From NCBI RefSeq assembly GCF_003385895.1, contig NZ_QRDQ01000009.1:838088-902087 (forward strand): a stretch of DNA of 64,000 bases, in the 5' to 3' direction. Each line of letters opens with the position of its first letter. Position 1 is the stretch's first letter. Shown piece after piece: positions 52,835 through 61,640 of the stretch. The DNA comes from Flavobacterium cutihirudinis. GTDB taxonomy: Bacteria; Bacteroidota; Bacteroidia; Flavobacteriales; Flavobacteriaceae. The notes beneath the pieces were generated by a model. The model worked only from the letters and a program-made list of their open reading frames with translations. It was not told where the DNA came from and searched no databases. The translations under genes were made by a program, and so were the position numbers.

Positions 52835-53476
52835 TTAGATCTTATGTATTGTCGCATTGCTATCCGCTTCAATATAAGAGAGATCATAACCTCCAAAATC
52901 TTTCATATAGCTTTTTAATGACGTTCCGTATGCATCTCTAAAATGCCTTGCTCCTTTGTTTTTAAAGAAGCTTTTTACTGAACCCGCTCCACCAAGGTGC
53001 GCTGCCGCTAAAATTCCAGATTCGGTAATTTCAATACCATTAATCACTTTTCCTTCGTACTTTTCAATTTCATAACGCAAAATCCATTTGTTTTTGGATA
53101 ATAATGCAATGAAAGCTTTTTCTTGTAGTGCAGGATCCTTTAAAAAGGCTTTGTTGTTTTTAATACCAATTGCTCTTAAAGCTTCAGAACCAAACTGGTA
53201 TTTTCCCATGTAACCAAGTGAATTAACCAAGCGGTACTTTCCTTGAGATTCTTTGAAAGCAACAGCTTCTTTAAAACCTATTAAATGATTTCCTGTGTAC
53301 GGGACGTTGGTGTTGGGATAATCATCTTTTTCTTGTGATGGAAAAATATATTCAGTTCCATCTGTTTTTTCACTTAAAAACCAAGGTTTGGTTTCGTGAT
53401 TAGAGGGAATAAATCCCAAACTTAAAAATGTAATAATAACGACTAAACTCGCATAAAAATACCATTTCTTTATCAT
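52835..53476 (-). CDS. Membrane-anchored lysozyme/transglycosylase-like protein
   Basis: A 213-residue protein with one N-terminal helix (about 7-24) and a periplasmic domain. The segment AFKESQGKYRLVNSLGYMGKYQFGSEALRAIGI has the Glu-Ser-x-Gly and G-Y-x-G-x-Y-Q-F pattern of lysozyme-like SLT domains, with the Glu as likely acid. Later AAHLGGAGSVKSFF also fits. It probably cleaves or binds peptidoglycan, but the exact class is uncertain. Confidence 0.75.
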   Translation of the reverse strand: MIKKWYFYASLVVIITFLSLGFIPSNHETKPWFLSEKTDGTEYIFPSQEKDDYPNTNVPYTGNHLIGFKEAVAFKESQGKYRLVNSLGYMGKYQFGSEALRAIGIKNNKAFLKDPALQEKAFIALLSKNKWILRYEIEKYEGKVINGIEITESGILAAAHLGGAGSVKSFFKNKGARHFRDAYGTSLKSYMKDFGGYDLSYIEADSNATIHKI

Positions 53477-53713
53477 AAATTGTTTTTCTTCAAAACGCTG
53501 TCACCTTTTTGAAATTTCTACGATGCAAAGATAACAAACATAAAACAACTCAGTAAATCAGCACTTTACGAGTTTTTGATAATTTTAAAATCTTCCGAAA
53601 TCCCTTTGTCTATGCACTTTTCGAGGGATTTTACTAAAATCAAAAAACTGGAAAACAGCACTAAAATAAAGATCTAAAAAATATCATTTTTATCAAATTT
53701 TTACGAAAATAGT

Positions 53714-53721
53714 TAAATTTG
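53714..53721 (+). promoter_or_regulatory. Orphan -7 element TAAATTTG
   Basis: It matches TAnnTTTG in a 540-base gap and points toward the small ORF at 53817. No clear -33 element was found. Confidence 0.35.
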
Positions 53722-53816
53722 CAAGACAAAACTTATAATATTTCGCATTTTATTAGCACAATTTCAATCATCATTTTAAAAATTAGCATTAAATTACCAA
53801 GATAAAAGCCACAAAA

Positions 53817-53915
53817 ATGTCAATTTTGAAGACTTTTGAAAATCAAAAACACTTTAAAAAGCCAAAAAAGCTTCTGATAAACGAATTGAAAAGTAAGAAA
53901 AAATCCCAAGATTAA
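53817..53915 (+). CDS. Possible 32-codon basic peptide or small RNA region
   Basis: ATG at 53817 and TAA at 53913-53915 enclose 32 codons, lysine-rich (11 Lys) with no hydrophobic segment. A -7-like element lies about 100 bases upstream and a terminator hairpin follows at 53962. The 540-base gap 53477-54016 has no other gene; 53598-53633 contains a weak AATCCCT/AGGGATT hairpin. Coding is unproven; the transcript could be non-coding. Confidence 0.25.
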   Translation: MSILKTFENQKHFKKPKKLLINELKSKKKSQD

Positions 53916-53961
53916 TTATTTTAATTTGCTCTATTTTCTCCATTTCTTAATCTTAGATCAC

Positions 53962-53993
53962 AAAAAAACCGATGCAATTTACATCGGTTTTTT
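53962..53993. terminator. Terminator downstream of mltG (bidirectional)
   Basis: AAACCGATG and CATCGGTTT pair around a 7-base loop, with A on the left and T on the right. Confidence 0.85.
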
Positions 53994-54016
53994 CATCATT
54001 TTTTAATGAATAATAT

Positions 54017-55057
54017 TTATCTCGTTACCCCTTGACTTGCAATCCAGTCAGAATATTTTTTCGCATTTACATTATGTTCTGCTAAAGTAGACGCAAATTC
54101 ATGATATCCGAAACGATCTACACTTGCACAGAAATAAATGTAATCGTTTTTCTCTGGATTTAAAACTGCTTCAAGAGCTGTAATATCTGGCATTGCTATT
54201 GGTCCTGGAGGAAGGCCAACATTTACATATGTATTATATGGTGATCTCATAACCAAATCGTTATAAAAAACCCTTTTTATAACCTGATCAAAATTATTAT
54301 CTCTCAATTTCAAAGCATAAATCACTGTTGGATCTGCCTGAAGTGGCATTTCTAAACGCAAACGGTTTAAATAAACGCCAGCGATACGAGGTCTCTCGTC
54401 TTTCTTTACAGACTCCTTATGTACAATTGACGCCAAAATTGTTGCTTGAACTGGAGTAAGTCCTTGTTTTTTAGCTTTCGCTATTCTTTCATCAGTCCAA
54501 AATTTATGGTATTCTTTGATCATTTTGTCACGGAATTTCTCCGCTGAAGTATTCCAGTAAATCTCGTATGTATTTGGAATAAACATTGCAAAAACATTGT
54601 CTTCATTGAAACCATTTTGCGCCATGAAAGTCGAATCTTTAATCGCTTTTAATAAAGACAAACTATCGGCTTCAATTTCAGAACCAACTCTTCCTGCAAA
54701 ATTCTCTAGACGCTCCTGATTATTAAAAGCTAATTTAACTGGAACATTTGAACGCATTGCACGAACTAAATCAATGTTGTTCATACCTTTTTTAAGAAGA
54801 AAACGTCCTGATTTTACATTTTCAGGATAGCTTCTTTTATTCGCAACCATTTCAAAATTATCAAAGTTTTTGACATATGGTTCTAATATTTTTTTTACAT
54901 CTGTATAATTTGCACCCGTTGGAACATAAACGTATAGTTCTTCTTTCTCAAACTTGGTGTTCGAGCTGAAAATTTTATTAATTAAAATAAATCCGTAAAT
55001 CATTAAAACTGAAATTACGGCTACAGCTACTATCGTGATAATTTTTTTTAAGCTCAA
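54017..55057 (-). CDS. mltG: Endolytic murein transglycosylase MltG
   Basis: A 346-residue inner-membrane protein with one N-terminal helix (about 7-28), a LysM-like segment and the YceG/MltG domain. The catalytic Glu215 lies in ASIVHKESVKKDERPRIAGV, with LNRLRLEMPLQADPTVIYAL, SPYNTYVNVGLPPGPIAMP and ALNPEKNDYIYFCA-like motifs following. It cuts nascent glycan strands. Its stop overlaps no neighbour; the acetyltransferase gene lies 10 bp upstream. Confidence 0.95.
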   Translation of the reverse strand: MSLKKIITIVAVAVISVLMIYGFILINKIFSSNTKFEKEELYVYVPTGANYTDVKKILEPYVKNFDNFEMVANKRSYPENVKSGRFLLKKGMNNIDLVRAMRSNVPVKLAFNNQERLENFAGRVGSEIEADSLSLLKAIKDSTFMAQNGFNEDNVFAMFIPNTYEIYWNTSAEKFRDKMIKEYHKFWTDERIAKAKKQGLTPVQATILASIVHKESVKKDERPRIAGVYLNRLRLEMPLQADPTVIYALKLRDNNFDQVIKRVFYNDLVMRSPYNTYVNVGLPPGPIAMPDITALEAVLNPEKNDYIYFCASVDRFGYHEFASTLAEHNVNAKKYSDWIASQGVTR

Positions 55058-55067
55058 AGTTTAAATT

Positions 55068-55601
55068 TTAGATTTGTTTGTTAATTAATTGAAAAATTGC
55101 TTCGTCTTGATAGTGGTTATTCAGCAAAATCCAATCTTTTTTAATTCCGATTTTCTCAAAACCAAATTTAGTAAAAAGTGCTATACTAGCTACATTCCCT
55201 ACATTAATATTTGCATAAAGCTGGTGCAGATTTAAATTATAAAAAGCGTATTTAATCAACAACTCTAATGCCTCAGAACCAATATTTTGATTTCTAAACT
55301 CTTTATTTTTAATTACAATTCCTATTCCCGCCCTATTATTTTTAGGATCAAATTCAAATAAATCAATTAATCCGATAGCCGGAAAATCTTCATCCTGACA
55401 AATCGCCAATCTTAATTGTTTTGCTTCGTAAATATCCTGTTGGGCATTTTCCAAATATTGTCTGATTAAATATCGGCTGTACGGCGTATTTGTATTACTG
55501 ACTTCCCAAATGCTTTGATCATTTTCCATTTCATACACGAACTCTAAATCATTAGGTTCTAATGCACGCAGATAGATATTTTTGCCTTTGAGTGTGATCA
55601 T
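55068..55601 (-). CDS. GNAT-family N-acetyltransferase
   Basis: The start is MITLKGKNIYLRALEPNDLEF (55601); a Met two codons earlier is also possible. The 177-residue protein has a RimJ-like opening, the acetyl-CoA loop IVIKNKEFRNQNIGSEALELLI and NVASIALFTKFGFEKIG. The target is unknown. It lies 10 bp upstream of mltG and 79 bp downstream of dapF, probably one transcript. Confidence 0.87.
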   Translation of the reverse strand: MITLKGKNIYLRALEPNDLEFVYEMENDQSIWEVSNTNTPYSRYLIRQYLENAQQDIYEAKQLRLAICQDEDFPAIGLIDLFEFDPKNNRAGIGIVIKNKEFRNQNIGSEALELLIKYAFYNLNLHQLYANINVGNVASIALFTKFGFEKIGIKKDWILLNNHYQDEAIFQLINKQI

Positions 55602-55610
55602 GTACAATTT

Positions 55611-55672
55611 TAGATTATAGATTTTAGATTGTTTAATTTTGGAATTTGTCTTCGACTTCGCTCAGACTGACA
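55611..55672. repeat. Solo repeat words (TTTTAGAT and GACTTCGCTCAGACTGACA)
   Basis: TTTAGATTATAGATTTTAGATT is followed by GTCTTCGACTTCGCTCAGAC at about 55648-55667. These words match those in the nested repeats at 6515-6719 but have no second arm here. Confidence 0.5.
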
Positions 55673-55679
55673 TCATTGA

Positions 55680-56462
55680 TTATATTTCTATCGTTCCTTT
55701 AAAAACAAATTTTGCAGGTCCGGTTAAGAAGACATTTCGAAAATGATCTCCCAATTTTTCAAAAGAAACATTTAACTTTCCTCCTTCAACATTTAAATTA
55801 ATTGAAGTTTTATCCGTTTGTCCAATTGCGTTCATTGCGATTGCAACTGCTGTTGCGCCTGTCCCACACGCTAGTGTTTCGTCTTCAACACCTCTTTCGT
55901 AAGTACGAAGTGAAAAAGTATCGTCATCAATTTTTTTAACAAAATTAATATTGCTTCCTTTTTCTCCATACAATGTTCCATAACGAATTGCTGCTCCGTT
56001 TTCCTTTACATTATATTGTTGCAAATTTTCAACAATCTGCACATGATGTGGAGAACCAGTATTTAAAAAAGTATGAGAATCATGTTTCTGAACTTCGTCA
56101 ACATCAATCATCTGTAAAGAAATAATCGAATCCTGCCCTACCGAAGCATGATGTAAACCATCTGTCGCAATAAAAGTTGCTTTATCATTTATAACGCCCA
56201 ATTGATTTGCAAAAGCAACCAAACAGCGCCCTCCATTTCCACACATTGAACTTTCATTTCCGTCCGAGTTGTAGTAAACCATTCTGAAATCCGTTTCCGA
56301 ATCATTTTCCAGTAAAATAAGTCCGTCTGCTCCAATACCAAATCGTCTGTCGCATAATTGTTCTATCAGCTGAATGTCTTCTTTTGGAAAAAAATTTGAA
56401 CGATTGTCAATCATCACAAAATCGTTCCCTGTACCTTGATATTTATAAAATTCTATTTGCAT
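55680..56462 (-). CDS. dapF: Diaminopimelate epimerase
   Basis: A 260-residue PLP-independent racemase that makes meso-diaminopimelate for lysine and peptidoglycan. The two catalytic cysteines are Cys74 (in SSMCGNGGRC) and Cys199 (in ETLACGTGATA). The opening FYKYQGTGNDFVMID is characteristic. It is the first gene of a dapF - acetyltransferase - mltG run. Confidence 0.96.
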   Translation of the reverse strand: MQIEFYKYQGTGNDFVMIDNRSNFFPKEDIQLIEQLCDRRFGIGADGLILLENDSETDFRMVYYNSDGNESSMCGNGGRCLVAFANQLGVINDKATFIATDGLHHASVGQDSIISLQMIDVDEVQKHDSHTFLNTGSPHHVQIVENLQQYNVKENGAAIRYGTLYGEKGSNINFVKKIDDDTFSLRTYERGVEDETLACGTGATAVAIAMNAIGQTDKTSINLNVEGGKLNVSFEKLGDHFRNVFLTGPAKFVFKGTIEI

Positions 56463-56621
56463 TTTTTAGTTGTTAGAAATACAAAAGTACAAACTATTAA
56501 TTAATGAAATGTTAATCATTGTTAAAGAGCGTTAAACCATTTTTACAAATAATTTTTTGAAGTAATTTTACGTTAAATAAAACATGAAACTAAATTCTAA
56601 TAACTTAATTACAACTCTAAT

Positions 56622-58022
56622 ATGAAAAGATTTTCAGCCTTATTTTTAGTGTCATTACTTAGTGGTGCTATTACTCTTGGTGCTTACAAGTTATTATTTG
56701 AAAGCAACAATTCTTTTTTTGGAAAAGGAAATTCTGTTGTAACTCTTGCCCCAAACTCATTTGGTAGAAATGTTGGTTTAGCAACTGAGGCAGTCGATTT
56801 TACTGAAGCCGCAGACAAAACGATCCATACTGTTGTGCACGTTAAAAACGTTTCACGAAGAACTGTTAGTAACCCAATGCTCGAATTTTTCTATGGTTAT
56901 GGCGGACAACAGCAGCAAGAACAAGTAGGAACCGGATCTGGAGTAATTATTTCTGAAGACGGATACATAGTGACTAATAATCACGTAATTAAAGACGCTA
57001 CAGAAATTGAAATTACTTTAAACAATAAAAAATCATACAAAGCAAAATTAATCGGTACCGATTCTAAAATGGATATCGCTCTTTTGAAAATTAATGCCGA
57101 TGAAAAACTGCCTTACACCGCTTTTGCCAACTCCGATTCTGTAAAGGTCGGCGAATGGGTTTTAGCCGTTGGAAATCCATATAATTTGACTTCGACTGTT
57201 ACAGCCGGAATCGTTTCGGCGAAAGCCAGAAATTTAGACCAAAGCGGAATTCAGTCTTTTATCCAGACAGATGCTGCAGTAAATCCGGGAAATAGCGGTG
57301 GAGCGTTAGTTAATGCAAGAGGAGAATTAATTGGAATTAACACTATGATCTCATCAATGACAGGTTCTTATGTTGGTTATTCTTTTGCAGTTCCATCTAA
57401 TATCGCACGAAAAATTATTGAGGATATTATGGAATACGGAAATGTTCAAAGAGGTATTCTTGGTGTTGAAGGTGGCGAACTTAATAGTACAGCTTCTAAA
57501 GAACTAGGAATCACGGAAACTCAAGGATTCTATATTAATAGGGTTTCTAAAAATTCAGGTGCAGAAAAAGCTGGTTTAACTAAGGGAGATATTATTGTAA
57601 AATTAGACGAGCAAAATATTTCAACTTATGCTGATCTTTCAGGTTACATTAATACAAAAAGACCAAATGATGTTGTGAAAGTTACTTACATCAAAGACGG
57701 TAAAACAAAAACTGTTCCTGTAACTTTAAGCAAAAATGAATTTTACAGCGCCGAATTTAAAGGTATCGAATTAGAAAATATAGATGCTGCCGATAAAAAG
57801 AAGTTCAGAATAGATTATGGTGTTAAAATCAAAAATATTACAAATGAGAATTTAATGCAATATCAAAACGAACTTCAGGGTAATATCATTTTAAGTATTG
57901 ATAATGTTAAAGCAATAAATGTTGAAACAGTTTCAAAACTTTTAAGCAAAAAAGACGAAGGACAAAGTATCCGAATTGAAATGATAAACCGAAACGGAGA
58001 GATTTTTAGAATTATAATTTAA
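56622..58022 (+). CDS. DegP/DegQ-type periplasmic serine protease
   Basis: A 466-residue HtrA-family protein with an N-terminal signal/anchor (about 4-22). The catalytic triad is His121 (TNNHVI), Asp151 (SKMDIALLK) and Ser225 (NPGNSGGA). PDZ1 spans about 270-370 (GILGVEGGELNSTASKELG, RVSKNSGAEKAGLTKGDIIVKLD). A second, weaker PDZ-like region ends the protein. It degrades or folds envelope proteins. It is a single gene, divergent from dapF. Confidence 0.93.
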   Translation: MKRFSALFLVSLLSGAITLGAYKLLFESNNSFFGKGNSVVTLAPNSFGRNVGLATEAVDFTEAADKTIHTVVHVKNVSRRTVSNPMLEFFYGYGGQQQQEQVGTGSGVIISEDGYIVTNNHVIKDATEIEITLNNKKSYKAKLIGTDSKMDIALLKINADEKLPYTAFANSDSVKVGEWVLAVGNPYNLTSTVTAGIVSAKARNLDQSGIQSFIQTDAAVNPGNSGGALVNARGELIGINTMISSMTGSYVGYSFAVPSNIARKIIEDIMEYGNVQRGILGVEGGELNSTASKELGITETQGFYINRVSKNSGAEKAGLTKGDIIVKLDEQNISTYADLSGYINTKRPNDVVKVTYIKDGKTKTVPVTLSKNEFYSAEFKGIELENIDAADKKKFRIDYGVKIKNITNENLMQYQNELQGNIILSIDNVKAINVETVSKLLSKKDEGQSIRIEMINRNGEIFRIII

Positions 58023-58080
58023 GTCGCAGTATTTAGTCTCAGTTTTCAGTTTTAAAACTGCAAACCGAGACTGCTACTGA
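58023..58080. repeat. Inverted repeat with AGTCTCAGTTTTCAGT words
   Basis: 58035-58050 pairs with 58057-58072 at 14 of 16 positions. It has the same words as 26049-26100. Confidence 0.65.
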
Positions 58081-58087
58081 AAACTCA

Positions 58088-58132
58088 AAAAATGCCATCT
58101 TAAAAAATTTAAGGTGGCTTTTTTATTTTCAA
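58088..58132 (+). terminator. Terminator behind the DegQ-like gene
   Basis: GCCATCTTAAA pairs with TTTAAGGTGGC (one G-T pair) and is followed by TTTTTTATTTT. Confidence 0.8.
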
Positions 58133-58150
58133 AAATAAATGCTAAAATAG

Positions 58151-58181
58151 TTTACGAAATCGATTGAAATGGATACTTTTG
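58151..58181 (+). promoter_or_regulatory. Promoter of the GAPDH gene
   Basis: TACTTTTG at 58174-58181 with TTTACG 20 bases upstream (58151). The predicted leader is about 45 bases. Confidence 0.6.
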
Positions 58182-58230
58182 CGCCAAATTTTAAAATAGT
58201 GAGCATTTTATTTTTTCAATTTAGTTAATT

Positions 58231-59679
58231 ATGAGCAAAAAATCCTTGTACCAAAAAGAGGTATCATTACAAGTCGACCGAAGAAGAGCTGGTGTCGAAT
58301 TAATCAAAGTTATAAGTGATTTATGGTATGACAAATCCATCGAAATGGTTTTATTTAAAAACCAATTATTGGATCAAAATGTCAGCGATATTATCAATCT
58401 GCATCAATACGCGGGTGAATTTGTTGGAAAACCAATTACCATTTTTGATTCGGTTGAAATCGCAAAAGTTGTTCTATCCTTAGATTTGCCTCCTGCAAAA
58501 ATAGATTTAGGAAAATTAACTTACGAATATCGTTTAGAAGACGAAAAATATCCGGATGCAAGATACTTTGTGATGGATAAATTAAAGAATGCAAAATCTT
58601 CTAAAGAAGTTCAACCAAAAGATGTTGTTTTATATGGTTTTGGAAGAATTGGGCGTTTACTAGCAAGAGAACTAATGTCTAAAACCGGAAAAGGAAATCA
58701 ATTGCGTTTGAGAGCAATCGTAACGCGTGATAAAAATGATGCATCAAGTTTAGAGAAACGAGCTTCTCTTTTGCGTTATGATTCAATTCACGGAGATTTT
58801 CAAGGATCAGTAATCGCTGATCCAAAGAATAATGCTTTAATTATCAACGGAACAACCGTTCATGTTATAACTGCAAATACACCAGAAGAAATAGATTACA
58901 CACAATACGGAATCAATGATTCCTTAGTAATTGACAATACAGGAGCTTTTACAACTGAAGAAGCTTTAAAAAGACATTTAGTTTCAAAAGGTGTTAGTAA
59001 AGTATTATTAACAGCACCAGGAAAGGGAATTCCAAATATTGTTCATGGCGTAAACCATAATGATTTTAATCCAGACGAAATCAATATTTTTTCTGCCGCA
59101 TCTTGCACTACAAATGCTATAACGCCAGTTTTAAAAGCAATTGAAGATACTATTGGTGTGGTAAAAGGACATTTAGAAACTATTCATGCCTACACAAACG
59201 ACCAAAATCTGGTTGATAATATGCATAAAAAGTACCGCCGTGGAAGAGCTGCAGCTCTAAATATGGTTATTACTGAAACTGGCGCAGGAAGTGCTGTTGC
59301 TAAAGCGCTACCCTCTTTAGAAGGGAAATTAACTTCTAATGCTATTCGTGTTCCGGTTCCAAATGGTTCATTAGTAGTTCTCAATCTGGAAGTTAAAAAA
59401 GCTACATCAATTGCAGCGATTAATAAGATAATGAAAAAGTACGCGCTCGAAGGCGAACTTGTAGAACAAATAAAGTATTCTCTAAACAATGAATTAGTTT
59501 CTTCCGATATTGTAGGAACATCAGCACCTTCCATTTATGACAGTAATGCAACTATTGTCTCGAAAGATGGAAAAAATATTGTCTTATACATTTGGTACGA
59601 TAATGAATATGGATACAGTCATCAGGTAATTCGTCTGGCAAAATACATTGCAAAAGTTAGACGTTTTACATACTATTAA
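58231..59679 (+). CDS. gap: Glyceraldehyde-3-phosphate dehydrogenase with N-terminal extension
   Basis: A 482-residue enzyme. Residues 132-482 form the usual GAPDH: NAD motif YGFGRIGR (135-142), catalytic Cys292 in SAASCTTNAI, ETIHAYTNDQNLVDN, and the C-terminal WYDNEYGYSHQVIRL. The first about 130 residues are extra, acidic/basic mixed and predicted helical (RRRAGVELIKVISDLWYDKSIEMVLF), with no signal peptide. Typical GAPDH has about 335 residues. The extension is read as genuine because the frame and codon use are regular and it begins right after a good promoter. Confidence 0.94.
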   Translation: MSKKSLYQKEVSLQVDRRRAGVELIKVISDLWYDKSIEMVLFKNQLLDQNVSDIINLHQYAGEFVGKPITIFDSVEIAKVVLSLDLPPAKIDLGKLTYEYRLEDEKYPDARYFVMDKLKNAKSSKEVQPKDVVLYGFGRIGRLLARELMSKTGKGNQLRLRAIVTRDKNDASSLEKRASLLRYDSIHGDFQGSVIADPKNNALIINGTTVHVITANTPEEIDYTQYGINDSLVIDNTGAFTTEEALKRHLVSKGVSKVLLTAPGKGIPNIVHGVNHNDFNPDEINIFSAASCTTNAITPVLKAIEDTIGVVKGHLETIHAYTNDQNLVDNMHKKYRRGRAAALNMVITETGAGSAVAKALPSLEGKLTSNAIRVPVPNGSLVVLNLEVKKATSIAAINKIMKKYALEGELVEQIKYSLNNELVSSDIVGTSAPSIYDSNATIVSKDGKNIVLYIWYDNEYGYSHQVIRLAKYIAKVRRFTYY

Positions 59680-59704
59680 TATAATACCAAAACCAACTAT
59701 TACT

Positions 59705-59735
59705 GAAAGCCGCCAATTTTTTGGTGGCTTTTCCT
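59705..59735. terminator. Terminator between gap and the Lrp-type gene
   Basis: AGCCGCCAA and TTGGTGGCT pair around TTTT and are followed by TTTCC. It lies between convergent genes. Confidence 0.75.
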
Positions 59736-60194
59736 TTATATAGGAAGAACGGTAGTACTTTTTACTTCAGAAATTACAAAAACCGTATTAATCAACGAAA
59801 CCTCAGGTAAAATAGACAATTTCTTCTGATGAAAATGATGATAACTTTCCATATCGGGAATAATTATCTTAAGCATATAATCAAAATTACCGGAAACATA
59901 ATTGCACTCTACTACCTCAGGCAAATTCAAAATAGATTGATTAAATCCTTCAGATGTATCATAAGTCTGTTTTGTTAAAGTAACCTGGCAATAAACCGTA
60001 AGATTATTGCCTAGTTTTTTCTTATTCAAAATTGAAACATACTTCTCTATAACACCCTCTTTTTCAAGACGTTTCACTCTGTCATGAACAGGAGTTAAAG
60101 ATAAATTTATTTTGTTTGCAATGTCTTTTAGCGTGTAATGTGCATTTTCTTGCAAAAGACGTAAGATTTTCTTGTCAATTTCATCTAAAACCAT
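59736..60194 (-). CDS. Lrp/AsnC-family transcriptional regulator
   Basis: A 152-residue protein. The N-terminal helix-turn-helix (1-60) reads LDEIDKKILRLLQENAHYTLKDIANKINLSLTPVHDRVKRLEKEGVI. The C-terminal RAM domain (about 65-145) contains VEC-NYVSGNFDYMLKI, the amino-acid-sensing part. It is transcribed divergently from alanine dehydrogenase, the usual arrangement in which such regulators control ald. Confidence 0.93.
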   Translation of the reverse strand: MVLDEIDKKILRLLQENAHYTLKDIANKINLSLTPVHDRVKRLEKEGVIEKYVSILNKKKLGNNLTVYCQVTLTKQTYDTSEGFNQSILNLPEVVECNYVSGNFDYMLKIIIPDMESYHHFHQKKLSILPEVSLINTVFVISEVKSTTVLPI

Positions 60195-60395
60195 AACGAA
60201 AACGTTTTCTTTATTAAGTAAAATTTAGTCATTTTTTCTTTTTGGAGAATCCTATTTGTTCTTAAAAAGAAAAATTTTCTGTAAAAGTATAAAATAAAAT
60301 AATATTTTCTTATTTAATACTCAATAATCAATAATTTATTCTCTATCAGTAGCTTTGTAAAACAAATTCAAGAAAAAACAAAAAAATATAACAAG
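60195..60395. promoter_or_regulatory. Divergent control region of the Lrp-type gene and ald
   Basis: A TAGCTTTG -7 element (60350-60357) faces ald. A near-perfect palindrome AGAAAA-A-TTTTCT at 60268-60280 and AAAATATT/AATATTTTCT words nearby are candidate Lrp-type sites. A TACTTTTA element on the minus strand near 60282-60289 could serve the regulator gene. Confidence 0.45.
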
Positions 60396-61514
60396 ATGAT
60401 AATAGGTGTTCCAAAAGAAATTAAAAACAATGAAAATCGTGTAGCATTAACTCCAGCAGGAGTTTCTGAAATGAAAAAACACGGACATGTTGTTTATGTT
60501 CAAGCAACTGCAGGTTTAGGAAGTGGTTTTGCTGATGAAGAATATACTCAGGCTGGTGCGGTAGTTTTACCAACTATCGAAGACGTATATGCTATCGCAG
60601 AAATGATTATTAAAGTAAAAGAACCAATTGCTTCTGAATATCCTTTAATCAAAAAAGATCAATTACTTTTCACTTATTTCCACTTTGCTTCTTCAGAAGA
60701 ATTAACTCATGCAATGCTTGAAAAAGGTGCAGTTTGTTTAGCTTATGAAACTGTTGAAAAAACGGATCGTAGTTTACCTTTATTAGTTCCAATGTCTGAA
60801 GTTGCAGGTCGTATGGCTATTCAGCAAGGAGCAAAATATCTTGAGAAACCATTAAAAGGAAGAGGAATTCTTTTAGGTGGTGTTCCAGGTGTACCACCGG
60901 CAAAAGTTTTAGTTTTAGGTGGAGGTATTGTTGGAACTCAGGCTGCTAAAATGGCTGCAGGTTTAGGAGCTCAGGTTACTATTATGGATTTAAGTTTGCC
61001 ACGTTTACGTCAATTAGACGATATCATGCCTGCAAACGTAAATACAGAAATGTCTAATCATTATAATATTACAAGAGCAATTAAAGATGCTGATTTAGTT
61101 GTTGGTGCTGTTTTGATTCCAGGAGCAAAAGCACCTCACTTAATTACTCGTGACATGCTTAAATTAATGCGTCCAGGAGCAGTTGTTGTGGACGTTGCTG
61201 TTGATCAAGGTGGTTGTATTGAAACTTGTACACCAACAACTCATGAAAACCCAACTTTCATTATTGATGATATTGTTCACTATTGTGTGGCTAACATGCC
61301 GGGAGCTGTTCCTTACACTTCTACTTTAGCATTAACTAATGCAACTTTACCATATGCTGTACAATTAGCAAATAAAGGATGGGAAAAAGCATGTGCAGAA
61401 AACGAAGAATTGAAAAAAGGATTAAACGTAGCAAATGGAAAAATCCTTTACAAAGGAGTTGCAGAAGCTTGGAATCTTCCTTACAATGAAGAATTAGTGT
61501 TAGCAAACGCATAG
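60396..61514 (+). CDS. ald: Alanine dehydrogenase
   Basis: A 372-residue NAD-dependent enzyme interconverting L-alanine and pyruvate plus ammonia. The opening MIIGVPKEIKNNENRVALTP, the PMSEVAGRMAIQQGA segment and the Rossmann motif VLGGGIVGTQAAKMAAGLGAQV are diagnostic, as is CVANMPGAVPYTSTLALTNATLPY near the end. The length is normal. It is divergent from an Lrp/AsnC regulator that probably senses an amino acid. Confidence 0.96.
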   Translation: MIIGVPKEIKNNENRVALTPAGVSEMKKHGHVVYVQATAGLGSGFADEEYTQAGAVVLPTIEDVYAIAEMIIKVKEPIASEYPLIKKDQLLFTYFHFASSEELTHAMLEKGAVCLAYETVEKTDRSLPLLVPMSEVAGRMAIQQGAKYLEKPLKGRGILLGGVPGVPPAKVLVLGGGIVGTQAAKMAAGLGAQVTIMDLSLPRLRQLDDIMPANVNTEMSNHYNITRAIKDADLVVGAVLIPGAKAPHLITRDMLKLMRPGAVVVDVAVDQGGCIETCTPTTHENPTFIIDDIVHYCVANMPGAVPYTSTLALTNATLPYAVQLANKGWEKACAENEELKKGLNVANGKILYKGVAEAWNLPYNEELVLANA

Positions 61515-61549
61515 TGCTAACATTATAATAAGTGCTTACTAAACACTAT

Positions 61550-61588
61550 TCAAAAGGCTTTTCTTAATTGAAAAGCCTTTTTTTATTG
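61550..61588 (+). terminator. Terminator of ald
   Basis: AAAAGGCTTTTC (61552-61563) pairs with GAAAAGCCTTTT (61570-61581), followed by TTTT. Confidence 0.88.
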
Positions 61589-61589
61589 C

Positions 61590-61619
61590 AAAATAAAAGC
61601 CAGTCAACTGACTGGCTTC
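61590..61619 (-). terminator. Terminator of pafA
   Basis: AAGCCAGTCA (61597-) pairs with TGACTGGCTT (to 61618); T-rich flank on the minus strand. Confidence 0.75.
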
Positions 61620-61640
61620 TAAATTTATGCTTACTCTGAA

